From assembly GCA_017983975.1 (NCBI GenBank), contig JAGOAL010000016.1, positions 1-39,054 on the forward strand: 39,054 nt of DNA, written 5' to 3'. Of this stretch, positions 24,888 through 32,998 are shown in pieces; the stretch's first letter is position 1, and the number at the start of each line of letters is the position of its first letter. The position numbers and the translations under genes are program-made. The DNA is from Flavobacterium sp. (lineage in GTDB: Bacteria > Bacteroidota > Bacteroidia > Flavobacteriales > Flavobacteriaceae). The notes beneath the pieces are model-generated. The model was not told the DNA's origin and ran no database searches. It saw nothing but the letters and a program-made list of their open reading frames with translations.

Positions 24888-25322
24888 ATGTCAATTTCAG
24901 ATTTATTCGATAGCGGTTTTAGAAACAGAAACAAAGGACATTTTTCAGCCATTGTTAGAGTCGCTTTATCGGATGGAGGAATATCTCCAGAGGAAAAACA
25001 ATTTTTAGATAAATTAGCCATTAAGCTTGAAATTTCTCAAGCAGAATATGAAGAAATTTTAGAAAATCCGTTGAAATATCCTGTTAACCCACCTTTAATG
25101 CATACACATCGTTTAGAACGATTGTATGATTTAGCCCGAATGGTTTATACTGACGAGCATGTTATGGCAGAAAAAGAACATCATTTATTGACTCGTTTTG
25201 CTTTAGCTCTTGGTTTTACACCAGGAAATGTAAATTATATAGTTGACAAGGCATTAAAATTAGTAGATATGAATGTAGATTTAGACACCTTCACATACGA
25301 AATGCAACACATGAACAGATAA
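24888..25322 (+). CDS. TerB-like (tellurite-resistance family) protein
   Basis: A 144-residue soluble, mostly helical protein. 'AIVRVALSDGGISPEEKQFL' is the acidic first repeat of the TerB fold, and 'DLARMVYTDEHVMAEKEHHL' is the second, with the Asp/Glu residues that bind calcium or other divalent metals in TerB. TerB-domain proteins are linked to stress and phage defence in some bacteria, but this stand-alone flavobacterial form is common and has no ter genes nearby. It is transcribed alone between a promoter and a strong terminator. Confidence 0.82.
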   Translation: MSISDLFDSGFRNRNKGHFSAIVRVALSDGGISPEEKQFLDKLAIKLEISQAEYEEILENPLKYPVNPPLMHTHRLERLYDLARMVYTDEHVMAEKEHHLLTRFALALGFTPGNVNYIVDKALKLVDMNVDLDTFTYEMQHMNR

Positions 25323-25343
25323 ATTCAAACTGTTTTAAAATAC

Positions 25344-25378
25344 AAAAGCACAAATTCTAATGAGTTTGTGCTTTTTTG
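25344..25378 (+). terminator. Terminator of the TerB-like gene
   Basis: 'aaaagcacaaa' (25344-25354) pairs with 'tttgtgctttt' (25365-25375) around a 10-base loop, then continues into T residues. Confidence 0.85.
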
Positions 25379-25401
25379 TTTAGAATATACCAGTAGAAAA
25401 C

Positions 25402-25469
25402 CAGATTTTAAATACAGATTTTAAATGCATCAGTAATACAATACTTCATATAAAACATATATCTGATGC
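25402..25469. repeat. 13-bp tandem repeat and 7-bp inverted repeat
   Basis: 'cagattttaaat' plus one variable base occurs twice in tandem (25402-25414 and 25415-25427). It is followed by 'gcatcag' (25427-25433) and its inverted copy 'ctgatgc' (25463-25469), 29 bases apart. The region lies between a terminator and the next promoter and codes for nothing visible. Confidence 0.6.
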
Positions 25470-25530
25470 TTGAATTATAATACCAAAAAAACAATAGTTA
25501 TGAATCTGCGGTCAAAAGAACATTTCTTGC

Positions 25531-25538
25531 TATTTTTG
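25531..25538 (+). promoter_or_regulatory. Promoter -7 element for the LuxE-like gene
   Basis: TATTTTTG ends 4 bases before the ATG, so transcription should begin at or inside the start codon: a likely leaderless mRNA. Confidence 0.6.
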
Positions 25539-25542
25539 CACC

Positions 25543-26577
25543 ATGGTTTCACAAGAAGATATCTTCCAAATTAGTTCAAAAAAAGAATTTGAAAAAATTA
25601 CTTTAAAAGTATTTCGTCATCAGTACGATAATAATTTGGTGTACCAACAATTTTGCAACTTCTTGAAGAAAGATAAAACCAATGTAAAATCGGTATCTGA
25701 AATTCCGTTTTTGCCCATTCAATTTTTTAAAAGTCACGCCGTCATTAGTTCGAACGAACCCGTTCAACAAACTTTTACGAGTAGTGGCACCACTAGCACC
25801 CTAACCCCCGAAGGGGGAACTCCAAACGAACCTATAAGAAGTAAACATTTTGTTACTGATGTCAATTGGTACGAAATGAGTTACCGACTTGGCTTTTCTG
25901 CTTTTTATGGCAACATTGAAGATTATTGTGTATTGGCCTTGCTCCCTTCTTATTTAGAGCGCGAAGGTTCTTCTTTGATTTACATGGTAGAAGATTTAAT
26001 TCAAAGCAGTAATCATGCAGATTCTGGATTTTATTTGAATAATCATAGTGCGCTTTTGCAAAAAATTGAAAAACTAAACAAAGAAGGACAAAACGTAATT
26101 CTTATTGGAGTAACCTATGCTTTATTAGACCTTATCGAATATGCGCAATCTACTTCATTTCCGCTTCAGGAATTAGGAAGCAACCTCATCATTATGGAAA
26201 CGGGTGGCATGAAAGGAAAACGAAAAGAACTAATTCGCGAAGAATTACATACTATTTTATGCAATGGTTTTGGAGTAGCTAAAATTCATTCCGAATATGG
26301 GATGACCGAATTACTTTCACAAGCCTATTCTTTAGGCGATGGAGTTTTTGAATGTCCTCCTTGGATGCAAGTATTCATTCGCGATACCGAAGATGCATTA
26401 ACTTATGTTTCGGAAGGAAAAACGGGTGGAATTAACGTAATTGATTTGGCAAACATTAATTCGTGTTCGTTTATTGCTACACAAGATTTAGGCAAAAAAA
26501 ATCCCAACCATTCTTTTGAAGTGTTGGGACGTTTTGATCATTCTGATATTCGTGGTTGTAACCTGATGGTTATTTAA
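25543..26577 (+). CDS. LuxE/PaaK-family acyl transferase (acyl-protein synthetase-like)
   Basis: A 344-residue member of the LuxE branch of the adenylate-forming superfamily. The N-terminal '[15 protein letters not shown]' and '[10 protein letters not shown]' (phosphate-binding loop) are typical, as are '[19 protein letters not shown]', '[20 protein letters not shown]' and '[17 protein letters not shown]' further on. It probably activates a carboxylate as an acyl-AMP; the pathway is unknown. After 'TSSGTT' an insertion of about 14 residues (85-98, '[14 protein letters not shown]') separates the loop from the expected 'SKH' (100-102). Its DNA holds the palindrome CCCCC-GAA-GGGGG (25805-25817), unlike the surrounding AT-rich sequence. 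Its stop overlaps the convergent tyrS by 8 bases. Confidence 0.87.
   Translation: MVSQEDIFQISSKKEFEKITLKVFRHQYDNNLVYQQFCNFLKKDKTNVKSVSEIPFLPIQFFKSHAVISSNEPVQQTFTSSGTTSTLTPEGGTPNEPIRSKHFVTDVNWYEMSYRLGFSAFYGNIEDYCVLALLPSYLEREGSSLIYMVEDLIQSSNHADSGFYLNNHSALLQKIEKLNKEGQNVILIGVTYALLDLIEYAQSTSFPLQELGSNLIIMETGGMKGKRKELIREELHTILCNGFGVAKIHSEYGMTELLSQAYSLGDGVFECPPWMQVFIRDTEDALTYVSEGKTGGINVIDLANINSCSFIATQDLGKKNPNHSFEVLGRFDHSDIRGCNLMVI
25796..25838 (+). repeat. Palindromic element inserted in frame in the LuxE-like gene
   Basis: The palindrome CCCCC-GAA-GGGGG (25805-25817) sits in 'taacccccgaagggggaact', a form that I recall as a dispersed repeat in Flavobacterium genomes. The surrounding coding sequence is AT-rich. 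The frame is kept. A second small palindrome, 'tagtgg-ca-ccacta', lies just upstream (25782-25795). The exact ends of the insertion are estimated from the protein. Confidence 0.6.
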
Positions 26578-27859
26578 CCTTAATCACATAATAATTTTTC
26601 TTTCCTTTTTGTAATAACAAGAATTGATTGTTGATTAAATCTACCGAAGTAATTTTATAATCTTCAGCCACTTTCTCTTTATTCAAAGAAATAGCATTCT
26701 GTTTTAATTCTCTTCGTGCATCACTATTTGAAGCCAAAAAGTTGGTTTTTGCAGAAAGTGCGGCAATCATATCCAAACCTCCGCTTAGCTCATCTTTTGA
26801 AATTTCTGCTTGTGGCACGCCATCAAACACTTCTAAAAACGTTTTTTCGTCTAACTTTTTCAATTCGTCCATTGACGGACTAAAGAATGCATTTGAAGCT
26901 GCAATTGCATTTTCTAAATCGGCTTGTGAATGCACCATTACGGTAATTTCTTCAGCTAATCGCTTTTGTAACACTCTTAAATGAGGTGCTTCGCTGTGTT
27001 CGGCAATAAGTTTTTCTATAGTTTCTTTGTCTAAGAATGTGAAAATCTTGATGTATTTTTCGGCATCAACATCTGACGTATTCAACCAATATTGATAAAA
27101 TTTATAAGGCGAAGTTCGTTCGGCATCCAACCAAATATTTCCACCTTCCGATTTTCCGAATTTTGTTCCATCGGCTTTGGTAATTAGTGGACAAGTTAAT
27201 GCATAGGCCTTTCCTCCTTCAATTCTTCGGACTAATTCGGTACCAGTAGTGATGTTTCCCCATTGGTCACTTCCGCCCATTTGTAGGGTACATTTTTTAG
27301 CTCGGTACAAATGTAAAAAGTCATATCCTTGAACTAATTGGTATGTAAATTCGGTAAACGACATTCCTTCCGAAGTTTCACCTGTTAAACGCTTTTTAAC
27401 CGAATCTTTCGCCATCATGTAGTTAACCGTAATGTGTTTTCCAACATCGCGAATGAAATCAAGGAATGAAAACTCTTTCATCCAATCGTAATTATTAACC
27501 AACTCAGCCGCATTAGCTTCAGCAGATGTAAAATCTAAAAAACGAGCCAGTTGTCCTTTAATAGCCTCTTGATTATGTCGCAACGTAGCTTCATCCAATA
27601 AATTTCGCTCATTTGACTTTCCTGATGGATCGCCAATCATTCCGGTTGCTCCACCCACTAGCGCAAGTGGTTTGTGGCCACTCAACTGAAAATGTTTTAA
27701 CAACATTACGCCAACTAAATGTCCTATATGCAATGAATCAGCTGTTGGATCAATTCCCACATACGCCACACGCATTTGCTCCATCAAATGTTCTTCTGTG
27801 CCTGGCATAACATCGTGGAGCATTCCTCTCCAAGTCACTTCTTCTATAAAATTCTTCAT
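26570..27859 (-). CDS. tyrS: Tyrosyl-tRNA synthetase
   Basis: A 429-residue class I aminoacyl-tRNA synthetase. The ATP-binding HIGH motif is His44-Ile-Gly-His47 in '[10 protein letters not shown]'; the KMSKS equivalent is 'KFGKS' (233-237). Tyrosine-pocket segments are '[20 protein letters not shown]' (179-198) and 'DQWGNITTG'. The C-terminal 70 residues form the S4-like RNA-binding domain, ending '[12 protein letters not shown]'. The length and motifs fit the bacterial TyrS type. It is convergent with the LuxE-like gene with an 8-base overlap, and divergent from the SDR gene. Confidence 0.97.
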   Translation of the reverse strand: MKNFIEEVTWRGMLHDVMPGTEEHLMEQMRVAYVGIDPTADSLHIGHLVGVMLLKHFQLSGHKPLALVGGATGMIGDPSGKSNERNLLDEATLRHNQEAIKGQLARFLDFTSAEANAAELVNNYDWMKEFSFLDFIRDVGKHITVNYMMAKDSVKKRLTGETSEGMSFTEFTYQLVQGYDFLHLYRAKKCTLQMGGSDQWGNITTGTELVRRIEGGKAYALTCPLITKADGTKFGKSEGGNIWLDAERTSPYKFYQYWLNTSDVDAEKYIKIFTFLDKETIEKLIAEHSEAPHLRVLQKRLAEEITVMVHSQADLENAIAASNAFFSPSMDELKKLDEKTFLEVFDGVPQAEISKDELSGGLDMIAALSAKTNFLASNSDARRELKQNAISLNKEKVAEDYKITSVDLINNQFLLLQKGKKNYYVIKVK

Positions 27860-27878
27860 GATTCAATAATAATTTAAG

Positions 27879-27886
27879 CAAAGATA
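27879..27886 (-). promoter_or_regulatory. Promoter -7 element for tyrS
   Basis: TATCTTTG on the minus strand, 19 bases before the ATG at 27859. No T-box is present, as expected in this phylum. Confidence 0.6.
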
Positions 27887-27974
27887 GTTTTTAGTCTTAA
27901 AGTTTAAAAGTTTTATTCAAAATTCAAAAACAATTCTTCCAATATCGAGCTTCCAGCTTCCTTCAAAAAATTAG

Positions 27975-27982
27975 TATCTTTA
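27975..27982 (+). promoter_or_regulatory. Variant -7 element for the SDR gene
   Basis: TATCTTTA differs from TAnnTTTG in the last base and ends 4 bases before the ATG at 27987; the transcript may be leaderless. Confidence 0.4.
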
Positions 27983-27986
27983 CATC

Positions 27987-28970
27987 ATGATTTTAGTTAC
28001 AGGCGCAACAGGTTTACTGGGTTCACACTTACTAGTTCAACTTCTTCAAGAAAATGAGGAAGTAAAAGCTATGTTTCGTTCTGAAAAGCAAATTGAAAAG
28101 GTTAAAAAAGTATTTGAACATAAAAATCAAATTACTTTATTTGAAAAAATCAATTGGGTAAAAGGGGATATTACCGATATTCCATCGCTCGAAAAGGCTT
28201 TTGAACAAATAACTCATGTGTACCATTGTGCAGCCGTAGTTTCTTTTGAACCTAAAGAAGAAACTCTTATTCGAAAAGTCAATATTGAAGGAACCGCTAA
28301 TGTTGTCAATTGTTGCATTGATTTTAAGGTGAAAAAATTATGTCATGTGAGTTCCATTGCAGCACTTGGCGACACGAAAGCTCATGAAACATTAATTACC
28401 GAAGAAACCGAATGGAATTTTGAAAAACAACATAGCGATTATGCCTTATCTAAATATGGTGCCGAAATGGAAGTGTGGCGAGGCTATCAGGAAGGACTTG
28501 ATGTGGTTATTGTTAATCCTGGGGTGATATTTGGTTATGGTTTTTCAAACCTTGGAAGTGATTTATTTATTCAATGGGTCAAAAAGGGCATTCCTTTTTA
28601 TACGAATGGAACTATAGGAATTGTGGGAGTTAAAGATGTGGTAACTTCAATGACGACACTGATGAAAAGCGCTATTTCTGGCGAACGCTTTATTGTTGTG
28701 GGCGAAAATTGCAGTTACAAGATTCTGTTTGATTATATTGCTACTCTTTTAGAAACAAAAAGTCCGTCTATAAATGCCTCAAAAACATTTACCGCCATTG
28801 CTTGGCGTATCGATTGGTTGTGGTCAACTATAACCAATAGTAAACGAAAATTAACCAAAGCTACCGCTGCATCATCACATGCAAACGATTATTTTTCGAC
28901 CGAAAAAATTGAAAGTGTATTAAAAATTACCTTACAAAAGAAAGAAACTTTTTTAAAAGAAGTTATTTAA
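27987..28970 (+). CDS. NAD-dependent epimerase/SDR family protein
   Basis: A 327-residue extended short-chain dehydrogenase. The NAD(P)-binding loop is 'VTGATGLLGSHLL' (4-16); 'VYHCAAVVSF' supplies the usual beta-4 motif; the catalytic triad is Ser122 or Ser123 ('HVSSIAAL'), Tyr152 and Lys156 ('DYALSKYGAE'). It resembles dihydroflavonol-4-reductase or nucleoside-sugar epimerase relatives; the substrate is unknown. Convergent with the DUF4296 gene with an 8-base overlap. This neighbourhood (mannosyltransferase, pyrC, DUF4296, epimerase) recurs in flavobacteria as I recall it. Confidence 0.88.
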   Translation: MILVTGATGLLGSHLLVQLLQENEEVKAMFRSEKQIEKVKKVFEHKNQITLFEKINWVKGDITDIPSLEKAFEQITHVYHCAAVVSFEPKEETLIRKVNIEGTANVVNCCIDFKVKKLCHVSSIAALGDTKAHETLITEETEWNFEKQHSDYALSKYGAEMEVWRGYQEGLDVVIVNPGVIFGYGFSNLGSDLFIQWVKKGIPFYTNGTIGIVGVKDVVTSMTTLMKSAISGERFIVVGENCSYKILFDYIATLLETKSPSINASKTFTAIAWRIDWLWSTITNSKRKLTKATAASSHANDYFSTEKIESVLKITLQKKETFLKEVI

Positions 28971-29325
28971 GTCGTTGTTTACCAGGTGGTAAAACTGTAT
29001 CGTTTTTTTTATTCGCTTCATCTAATCGATCTAGCACTTCTTGATAGATTTCTTTATATTTTTTTATATCGGCGGCATAATAGCGTTGATTTTGATAATA
29101 GGTAATACTATCAATCTTGTATTTTTTGTAGATGTATTTTTTACCTTCAAGGTTGTTTTCTTTCAATTTGTTAGGCAAAGAACCATCGATTGCTTGTAAA
29201 ATTGCAAGATCGTATAAAATATCCGTCATTACCTCATCGTCTAATAATCTATCGGGTTTAGGCACCGGATTATTAGTACACGCTAAAATAGCAATCATAC
29301 AAAAAACTAAACCTACTTTTTTCAT
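28963..29325 (-). CDS. DUF4296 domain lipoprotein
   Basis: A 120-residue lipoprotein: the signal peptide ends 'AILAC' with Cys16 lipidated. The DUF4296 domain begins 'LLDDEVMTDILYDLAILQAI', a helix typical of the family, and continues 'YKIDSITYYQNQRYYAADIK'. Found in Bacteroidetes only, function unknown. It follows pyrC with no intergenic base and is presumably co-transcribed with it. Confidence 0.88.
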   Translation of the reverse strand: MKKVGLVFCMIAILACTNNPVPKPDRLLDDEVMTDILYDLAILQAIDGSLPNKLKENNLEGKKYIYKKYKIDSITYYQNQRYYAADIKKYKEIYQEVLDRLDEANKKNDTVLPPGKQRLK

Positions 29326-30672
29326 TTACACTGTTCTATCAAATAATAAACGTTGACCTACTTTTTCTTCTTTCACTTTTCCATTAGCATAGACTAATTT
29401 TCCGTTAACGAAGGTATGCGTTACGCGTGATTTGAAATTATAACCTTCAAATGGAGACCAACCACATTTTGCTAATATATTTTCTTTTTTTACATTCCAA
29501 GGTAAATAAGCATTTACAATGGCAATATCTGCATAATAACCTTCTTTTATAAATCCGCGTTTTTCAATTTTAAACAATTTCGCTGGATTATGACAAAATT
29601 TTTCCACAATCTTTTCTACCGAAATTTTTCCTTGATGATGCGCTTCAAATAATGCCACTAAAGCATGTTGTACTAAAGGACCGCCCGAAGGACAAGTAGT
29701 ATACGGATTTGATTTTTCTTCTAATGTGTGTGGCGCATGATCGGTTGCAATGACATCAATTCTGTCATCTAAAAGTGCTTTCCAAAGCGTGTCTTTATCT
29801 TCTTGTGTTTTTACGGCAGGATTCCATTTAATAAGCGAACCTTTTGTTTCATAATCGGCATCGGTAAACCATAAGTGGTGAATACAAACTTCGGCCGTAA
29901 TTTGCTTTTTTTCTAACGGAATTTTATTGGTAAACAATTCCATTTCTTTTGCGGTAGATAAATGAAAAACATGCAAACGAGCTCCTGTTTTCTTAGCTAA
30001 TGCAATGGCTTTTGAAGACGAAATATAACAGGCTTCGGCACTTCTTATTAAATGATGCTGATTTACAGGAATGGCATCACCAAACTCAGCTTTATATTTT
30101 TCTGTATTCGCTTTTATCGTTGCCTCATCTTCGCAATGAACCGCAATAAGCATTTTTGTAGAAGAAAATATTTTTTCAAGCACTTCTGGATTATCGACCA
30201 ACATATTACCCGTTGAAGATCCTAAAAACAATTTAATTCCAGCAACATTTCGTGGATTTGTTTTTAAAATTTCTTCTAAATTATCGTTTGTTCCGCCCAT
30301 CATAAAAGAATAATTAGCATAGGAAGTTTGGGCTGCAATTTGATATTTTTCTTCTAATAATTCTTGTGTAACCGCATTTGGAACTGTATTGGGTTGCTCA
30401 ATAAATGAGGTAATTCCACCGGCTACAGCGGCTCTACTTTCGGTTTCAATAGTGCCTTTATGAGTTAGACCAGGTTCTCTAAAATGCACTTGATCATCAA
30501 TAGCACCCGGAATAACATAACTTCCTTCGGCATCAATAATTACACATCGTGAAGATTTAGGGCTAATTTTTTCGGCAATTTCTGTAATCAATTCATTTTC
30601 AATTAATATATCCCCTTCAAAAACGACACCTTCATTTACAATTTTGGCATTTCTAATTAAATATGTACTCAT
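29326..30672 (-). CDS. pyrC: Dihydroorotase
   Basis: A 448-residue amidohydrolase for the third step of pyrimidine synthesis (carbamoyl aspartate to dihydroorotate). Metal and catalytic residues are the carboxylated Lys147 ('GIKLFLGSSTG'), His179 ('AVHCEDE'), His237 ('HVFHLST') and Asp311 ('IATDHAPHT'). The N-terminal site reads Asp59-Asp-Gln61-Val-His63 in 'DDQVHFREPGLTHKG': the first His of the usual HxH is Gln. I recall this form in other Bacteroidetes dihydroorotases. The length and the 'ATDHAPH' motif place it with class I dihydroorotases and not allantoinase. It overlaps the mannosyltransferase gene by one base. Confidence 0.93.
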   Translation of the reverse strand: MSTYLIRNAKIVNEGVVFEGDILIENELITEIAEKISPKSSRCVIIDAEGSYVIPGAIDDQVHFREPGLTHKGTIETESRAAVAGGITSFIEQPNTVPNAVTQELLEEKYQIAAQTSYANYSFMMGGTNDNLEEILKTNPRNVAGIKLFLGSSTGNMLVDNPEVLEKIFSSTKMLIAVHCEDEATIKANTEKYKAEFGDAIPVNQHHLIRSAEACYISSSKAIALAKKTGARLHVFHLSTAKEMELFTNKIPLEKKQITAEVCIHHLWFTDADYETKGSLIKWNPAVKTQEDKDTLWKALLDDRIDVIATDHAPHTLEEKSNPYTTCPSGGPLVQHALVALFEAHHQGKISVEKIVEKFCHNPAKLFKIEKRGFIKEGYYADIAIVNAYLPWNVKKENILAKCGWSPFEGYNFKSRVTHTFVNGKLVYANGKVKEEKVGQRLLFDRTV

Positions 30673-31394
30673 TATAATCTATTAAATATTTTTCTTATCC
30701 TCAACATTATCACTCCTATTACTGCTTCGCGAATAATTCCGCTACTCATTTTTGATTGTCCTTTAGTTCTATCGGTAAAAATAATTGGAACCTCTTCAAT
30801 TATAAATTGATTGATGAAAGCTCTATATTTCATTTCTATCTGAAAAGCATATCCGACAAATTTAATTCGGTCGAGATTTATTTTTTCTAAAACTATTCGT
30901 TTATAACATTTGAATCCTGCCGTAGCATCTGCAATTTTCATTCCCGTTATCATTCGCACATAAACCGATGCAAAATAAGAAAGTAATACTCTACTCAAAG
31001 GCCAATTTACCACATTCACTCCGTTAGAATATCGAGAACCAATGGCTACATCGGCTCCGTTTTCACAAGCAAATAATAGCTTTTCTAAATCGTTTGGATT
31101 GTGTGAAAAATCGGCATCCATTTCAAAAATATAGTCATACCCTTTAGAAAGTGCCCATTTAAAACCGTGCACATAAGCCGTTCCTAAACCTGCTTTTTTT
31201 GTGCGCACTTCTAAAAATAATTGGTCACTAAATTCTGCCTGCATGGCACTCACCTTATGCGCGGTTCCATCTGGCGAATTATCATCTACAATTAACACAT
31301 GAAAAGCAGTAGGCAATGCAAAAACCGCCTTTATTATTGCTTCAATGTTTTCAATTTCATTATAAGTAGGAATGATGACAATACCTTTGGCCAT
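30672..31394 (-). CDS. Polyprenol monophosphomannose synthase-like glycosyltransferase
   Basis: A GT2-family enzyme of 240 residues. 'MAKGIVIIPTYNEIENIEAI' and 'VLIVDDNSPDGTA' form the nucleotide-sugar pocket; the DxD motif is Asp93-Ala-Asp95 in 'IFEMDADFSHNP'; 'GSRYSNGVNVVNWPLSRVLL' is characteristic of dolichol-phosphate mannose synthases. It probably transfers mannose from GDP-mannose to undecaprenyl or another polyprenyl phosphate at the cytoplasmic membrane. It has no C-terminal membrane domain. An in-frame ATG at 31418 overlaps the promoter, so 31394 is preferred. Downstream pyrC overlaps by one base. Confidence 0.88.
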   Translation of the reverse strand: MAKGIVIIPTYNEIENIEAIIKAVFALPTAFHVLIVDDNSPDGTAHKVSAMQAEFSDQLFLEVRTKKAGLGTAYVHGFKWALSKGYDYIFEMDADFSHNPNDLEKLLFACENGADVAIGSRYSNGVNVVNWPLSRVLLSYFASVYVRMITGMKIADATAGFKCYKRIVLEKINLDRIKFVGYAFQIEMKYRAFINQFIIEEVPIIFTDRTKGQSKMSSGIIREAVIGVIMLRIRKIFNRL

Positions 31395-31415
31395 TTCAAG
31401 TATACTATTTTGGTG

Positions 31416-31423
31416 CAAAAATA
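31416..31423 (-). promoter_or_regulatory. Promoter -7 element for the mannosyltransferase-pyrC-DUF4296 unit
   Basis: TATTTTTG on the minus strand, 21 bases before the ATG at 31394; it rules out the start at 31418. Confidence 0.55.
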
Positions 31424-31484
31424 AGCTATTTTCGGCGTAAATTTCTTAATAATTTTATAATAATCATTTTGATACTATTTTTTG

Positions 31485-31492
31485 TAATTTTG
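31485..31492 (+). promoter_or_regulatory. Promoter -7 element for the DUF4271 gene
   Basis: TAATTTTG ends 7 bases before the ATG at 31500, so the leader would be very short. Confidence 0.5.
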
Positions 31493-31499
31493 CAACATT

Positions 31500-32165
31500 A
31501 TGTTAGCAATTGAATTACACGAACGAATTTTTGAAAGCAAGGATTGGGCTACCCTTTTATTTGTAGTATGTCTTGGTATTGTTACCGTGAACAAATCTAT
31601 TTCATGGGTTCGTTTTTCAGAGTTTATTCGATTGGCTTACTCATCAAAATACAATAAAATCTACCGTGATAGCGGTAACTTACTAGATGGATTTACGGTT
31701 TCCATGTTTGTTTTACAACTGATTTCTTTTTCTTTTTTTATTTTGCTTGTTATTCGGCAATTTTCAGCTCTTGAAACAAACACCCTAATTTTATATATTC
31801 AAATCTTTACACTATTGAGTGTTTTTGTGCTTTCTAAGTATTTAATTGAAAAAATTATTGCTACAGCATTTAAAATTGAAGAATTTAATGAACATTTTAA
31901 TTTGCTAAAAGTAAATTATAGAACTTATTTAAGTTTGGTTCTTTTACCTATTAATATTATTCTTTTTTATAATCCCATTCATTCCAGTGCCTTTTTTTGG
32001 GTATTAATCAGCATCCTTTTTGCGGTAAATATGATCACATATATTGTTGCACTGAAATTATATCAAAATTTATTAATACGTAAAATATTTTATTTTATTT
32101 TGTATCTTTGCACGCTTGAAATAGCTCCTTACTATTTCATTTATAATTGGTTTACAAAAAATTAG
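31500..32165 (+). CDS. DUF4271 family membrane protein
   Basis: A 221-residue integral membrane protein with about six hydrophobic segments and the DUF4271 start 'ELHERIFESKDWATLLFVVC'. The central 'FTLLSVFVLSKYLIEKIIAT' and the C-terminal 'LEIAPYYFIYNWFTKN' fit the family as I recall it. It is restricted to Bacteroidetes and has no known role; its position directly before hemD (9-base gap) is conserved in many flavobacteria in my memory, so a link to heme synthesis is possible but unproven. Confidence 0.88.
   Translation: MLAIELHERIFESKDWATLLFVVCLGIVTVNKSISWVRFSEFIRLAYSSKYNKIYRDSGNLLDGFTVSMFVLQLISFSFFILLVIRQFSALETNTLILYIQIFTLLSVFVLSKYLIEKIIATAFKIEEFNEHFNLLKVNYRTYLSLVLLPINIILFYNPIHSSAFFWVLISILFAVNMITYIVALKLYQNLLIRKIFYFILYLCTLEIAPYYFIYNWFTKN
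32103..32110 (+). promoter_or_regulatory. Internal promoter for hemD in the DUF4271 gene
   Basis: TATCTTTG lies within the last 21 codons of the DUF4271 gene, 64 bases before the hemD ATG. No TTG is evident at the -33 distance. Confidence 0.45.
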
Positions 32166-32174
32166 AGAGAAATT

Positions 32175-32933
32175 ATGTCAAATTTGAAAGTGAAAACAAT
32201 TTTAGTTTCACAACCAGAGCCTAAAGTAGAAAATTCTCCTTATTTTGAGCTGCAGAATAAACTAAAAGTAAAAGTTGACTTTAGACCCTTCATACATGTA
32301 GAAGGTGTTTCTGCTAAAGAAGTAAGAGCTCAGAAAATCGATTTAAATAACTTTACTGCTATTATTTTAACGAGCAGAAATTCGGTTGACCACTTTTTTA
32401 GAGTGGCCGAAGAAATGCGCTATAAAGTTCCAGAAGATTTAAAATATTTTTGTCAGTCAGAAGCCGTTGCTTTTTATTTACAACGTTATGTGGTGTACAG
32501 AAAAAGAAAGATTTATGTGGGTCAAAAAGATTTCGCCGATTTATCTCCACTGATAAAAAAATACAAAGACGAAAAATTCTTATTGCCTTCTTCTGATCAA
32601 TTGAATGCGGATGTTCCGCCAACACTTGATGCCTTGAAAGTTGATTGGACTAAAGGAACTTTCTATAAAACAGTAATGAGTGATTTATCGGACTTAAAAG
32701 ATGTCTATTATGATATTTTAGCGTTTTTTAGTCCAACAGGAATTAAATCGTTGTTTATGAATTTTCCAGATTTTAAGCAAAACAACACTCGAATCGCTGT
32801 TTTTGGGAGTACTACTCAAAAAGAAGCATTAGAACACGGATTACGTATAGACATTATGGCGCCAAGTCCAGGAACACCTTCAATGACAGGTGCACTTGAA
32901 AAGTATGTAGCCGAAGTAAACAAAGGAAAATAA
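32175..32933 (+). CDS. hemD: Uroporphyrinogen-III synthase
   Basis: A 252-residue enzyme that closes hydroxymethylbilane with inversion of ring D to give uroporphyrinogen III. The two-lobe HemD fold is visible from 'KTILVSQPEPKVENSPYFEL', 'FTAIILTSRNSVDHFFRVAE' and, in the second lobe, 'VYYDILAFFSPTGIKSLFMN' and 'IAVFGSTTQKEALEHGLRID'. HemD is weakly conserved in general, but 'ILTSRNSVDHF' and 'AFFSPTGIKS' are the usual anchors. It probably has an internal promoter and ends at a strong terminator. Confidence 0.92.
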   Translation: MSNLKVKTILVSQPEPKVENSPYFELQNKLKVKVDFRPFIHVEGVSAKEVRAQKIDLNNFTAIILTSRNSVDHFFRVAEEMRYKVPEDLKYFCQSEAVAFYLQRYVVYRKRKIYVGQKDFADLSPLIKKYKDEKFLLPSSDQLNADVPPTLDALKVDWTKGTFYKTVMSDLSDLKDVYYDILAFFSPTGIKSLFMNFPDFKQNNTRIAVFGSTTQKEALEHGLRIDIMAPSPGTPSMTGALEKYVAEVNKGK

Positions 32934-32951
32934 CCACTGTTATAGATAAAC

Positions 32952-32982
32952 AAAAAGTCCCGAAAATTTCGGGACTTTTTTG
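32952..32982. terminator. Bidirectional terminator between hemD and pckA
   Basis: 'aaaaagtcccga' and 'tcgggacttttt' pair almost without interruption (32952-32980); poly-A and poly-T flanks serve both convergent genes. Confidence 0.93.
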
Positions 32983-32998
32983 TGAATTACTATTTCGA

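Noticed and set aside
24888-25322. TerB-like gene as part of a tellurite or phage-defence island
   Set aside because: No other ter or defence genes are present; the neighbours are housekeeping genes.
25402-25427. Tandem repeat as a CRISPR array
   Set aside because: There are two copies of 13 bases with no spacers and no cas genes nearby.
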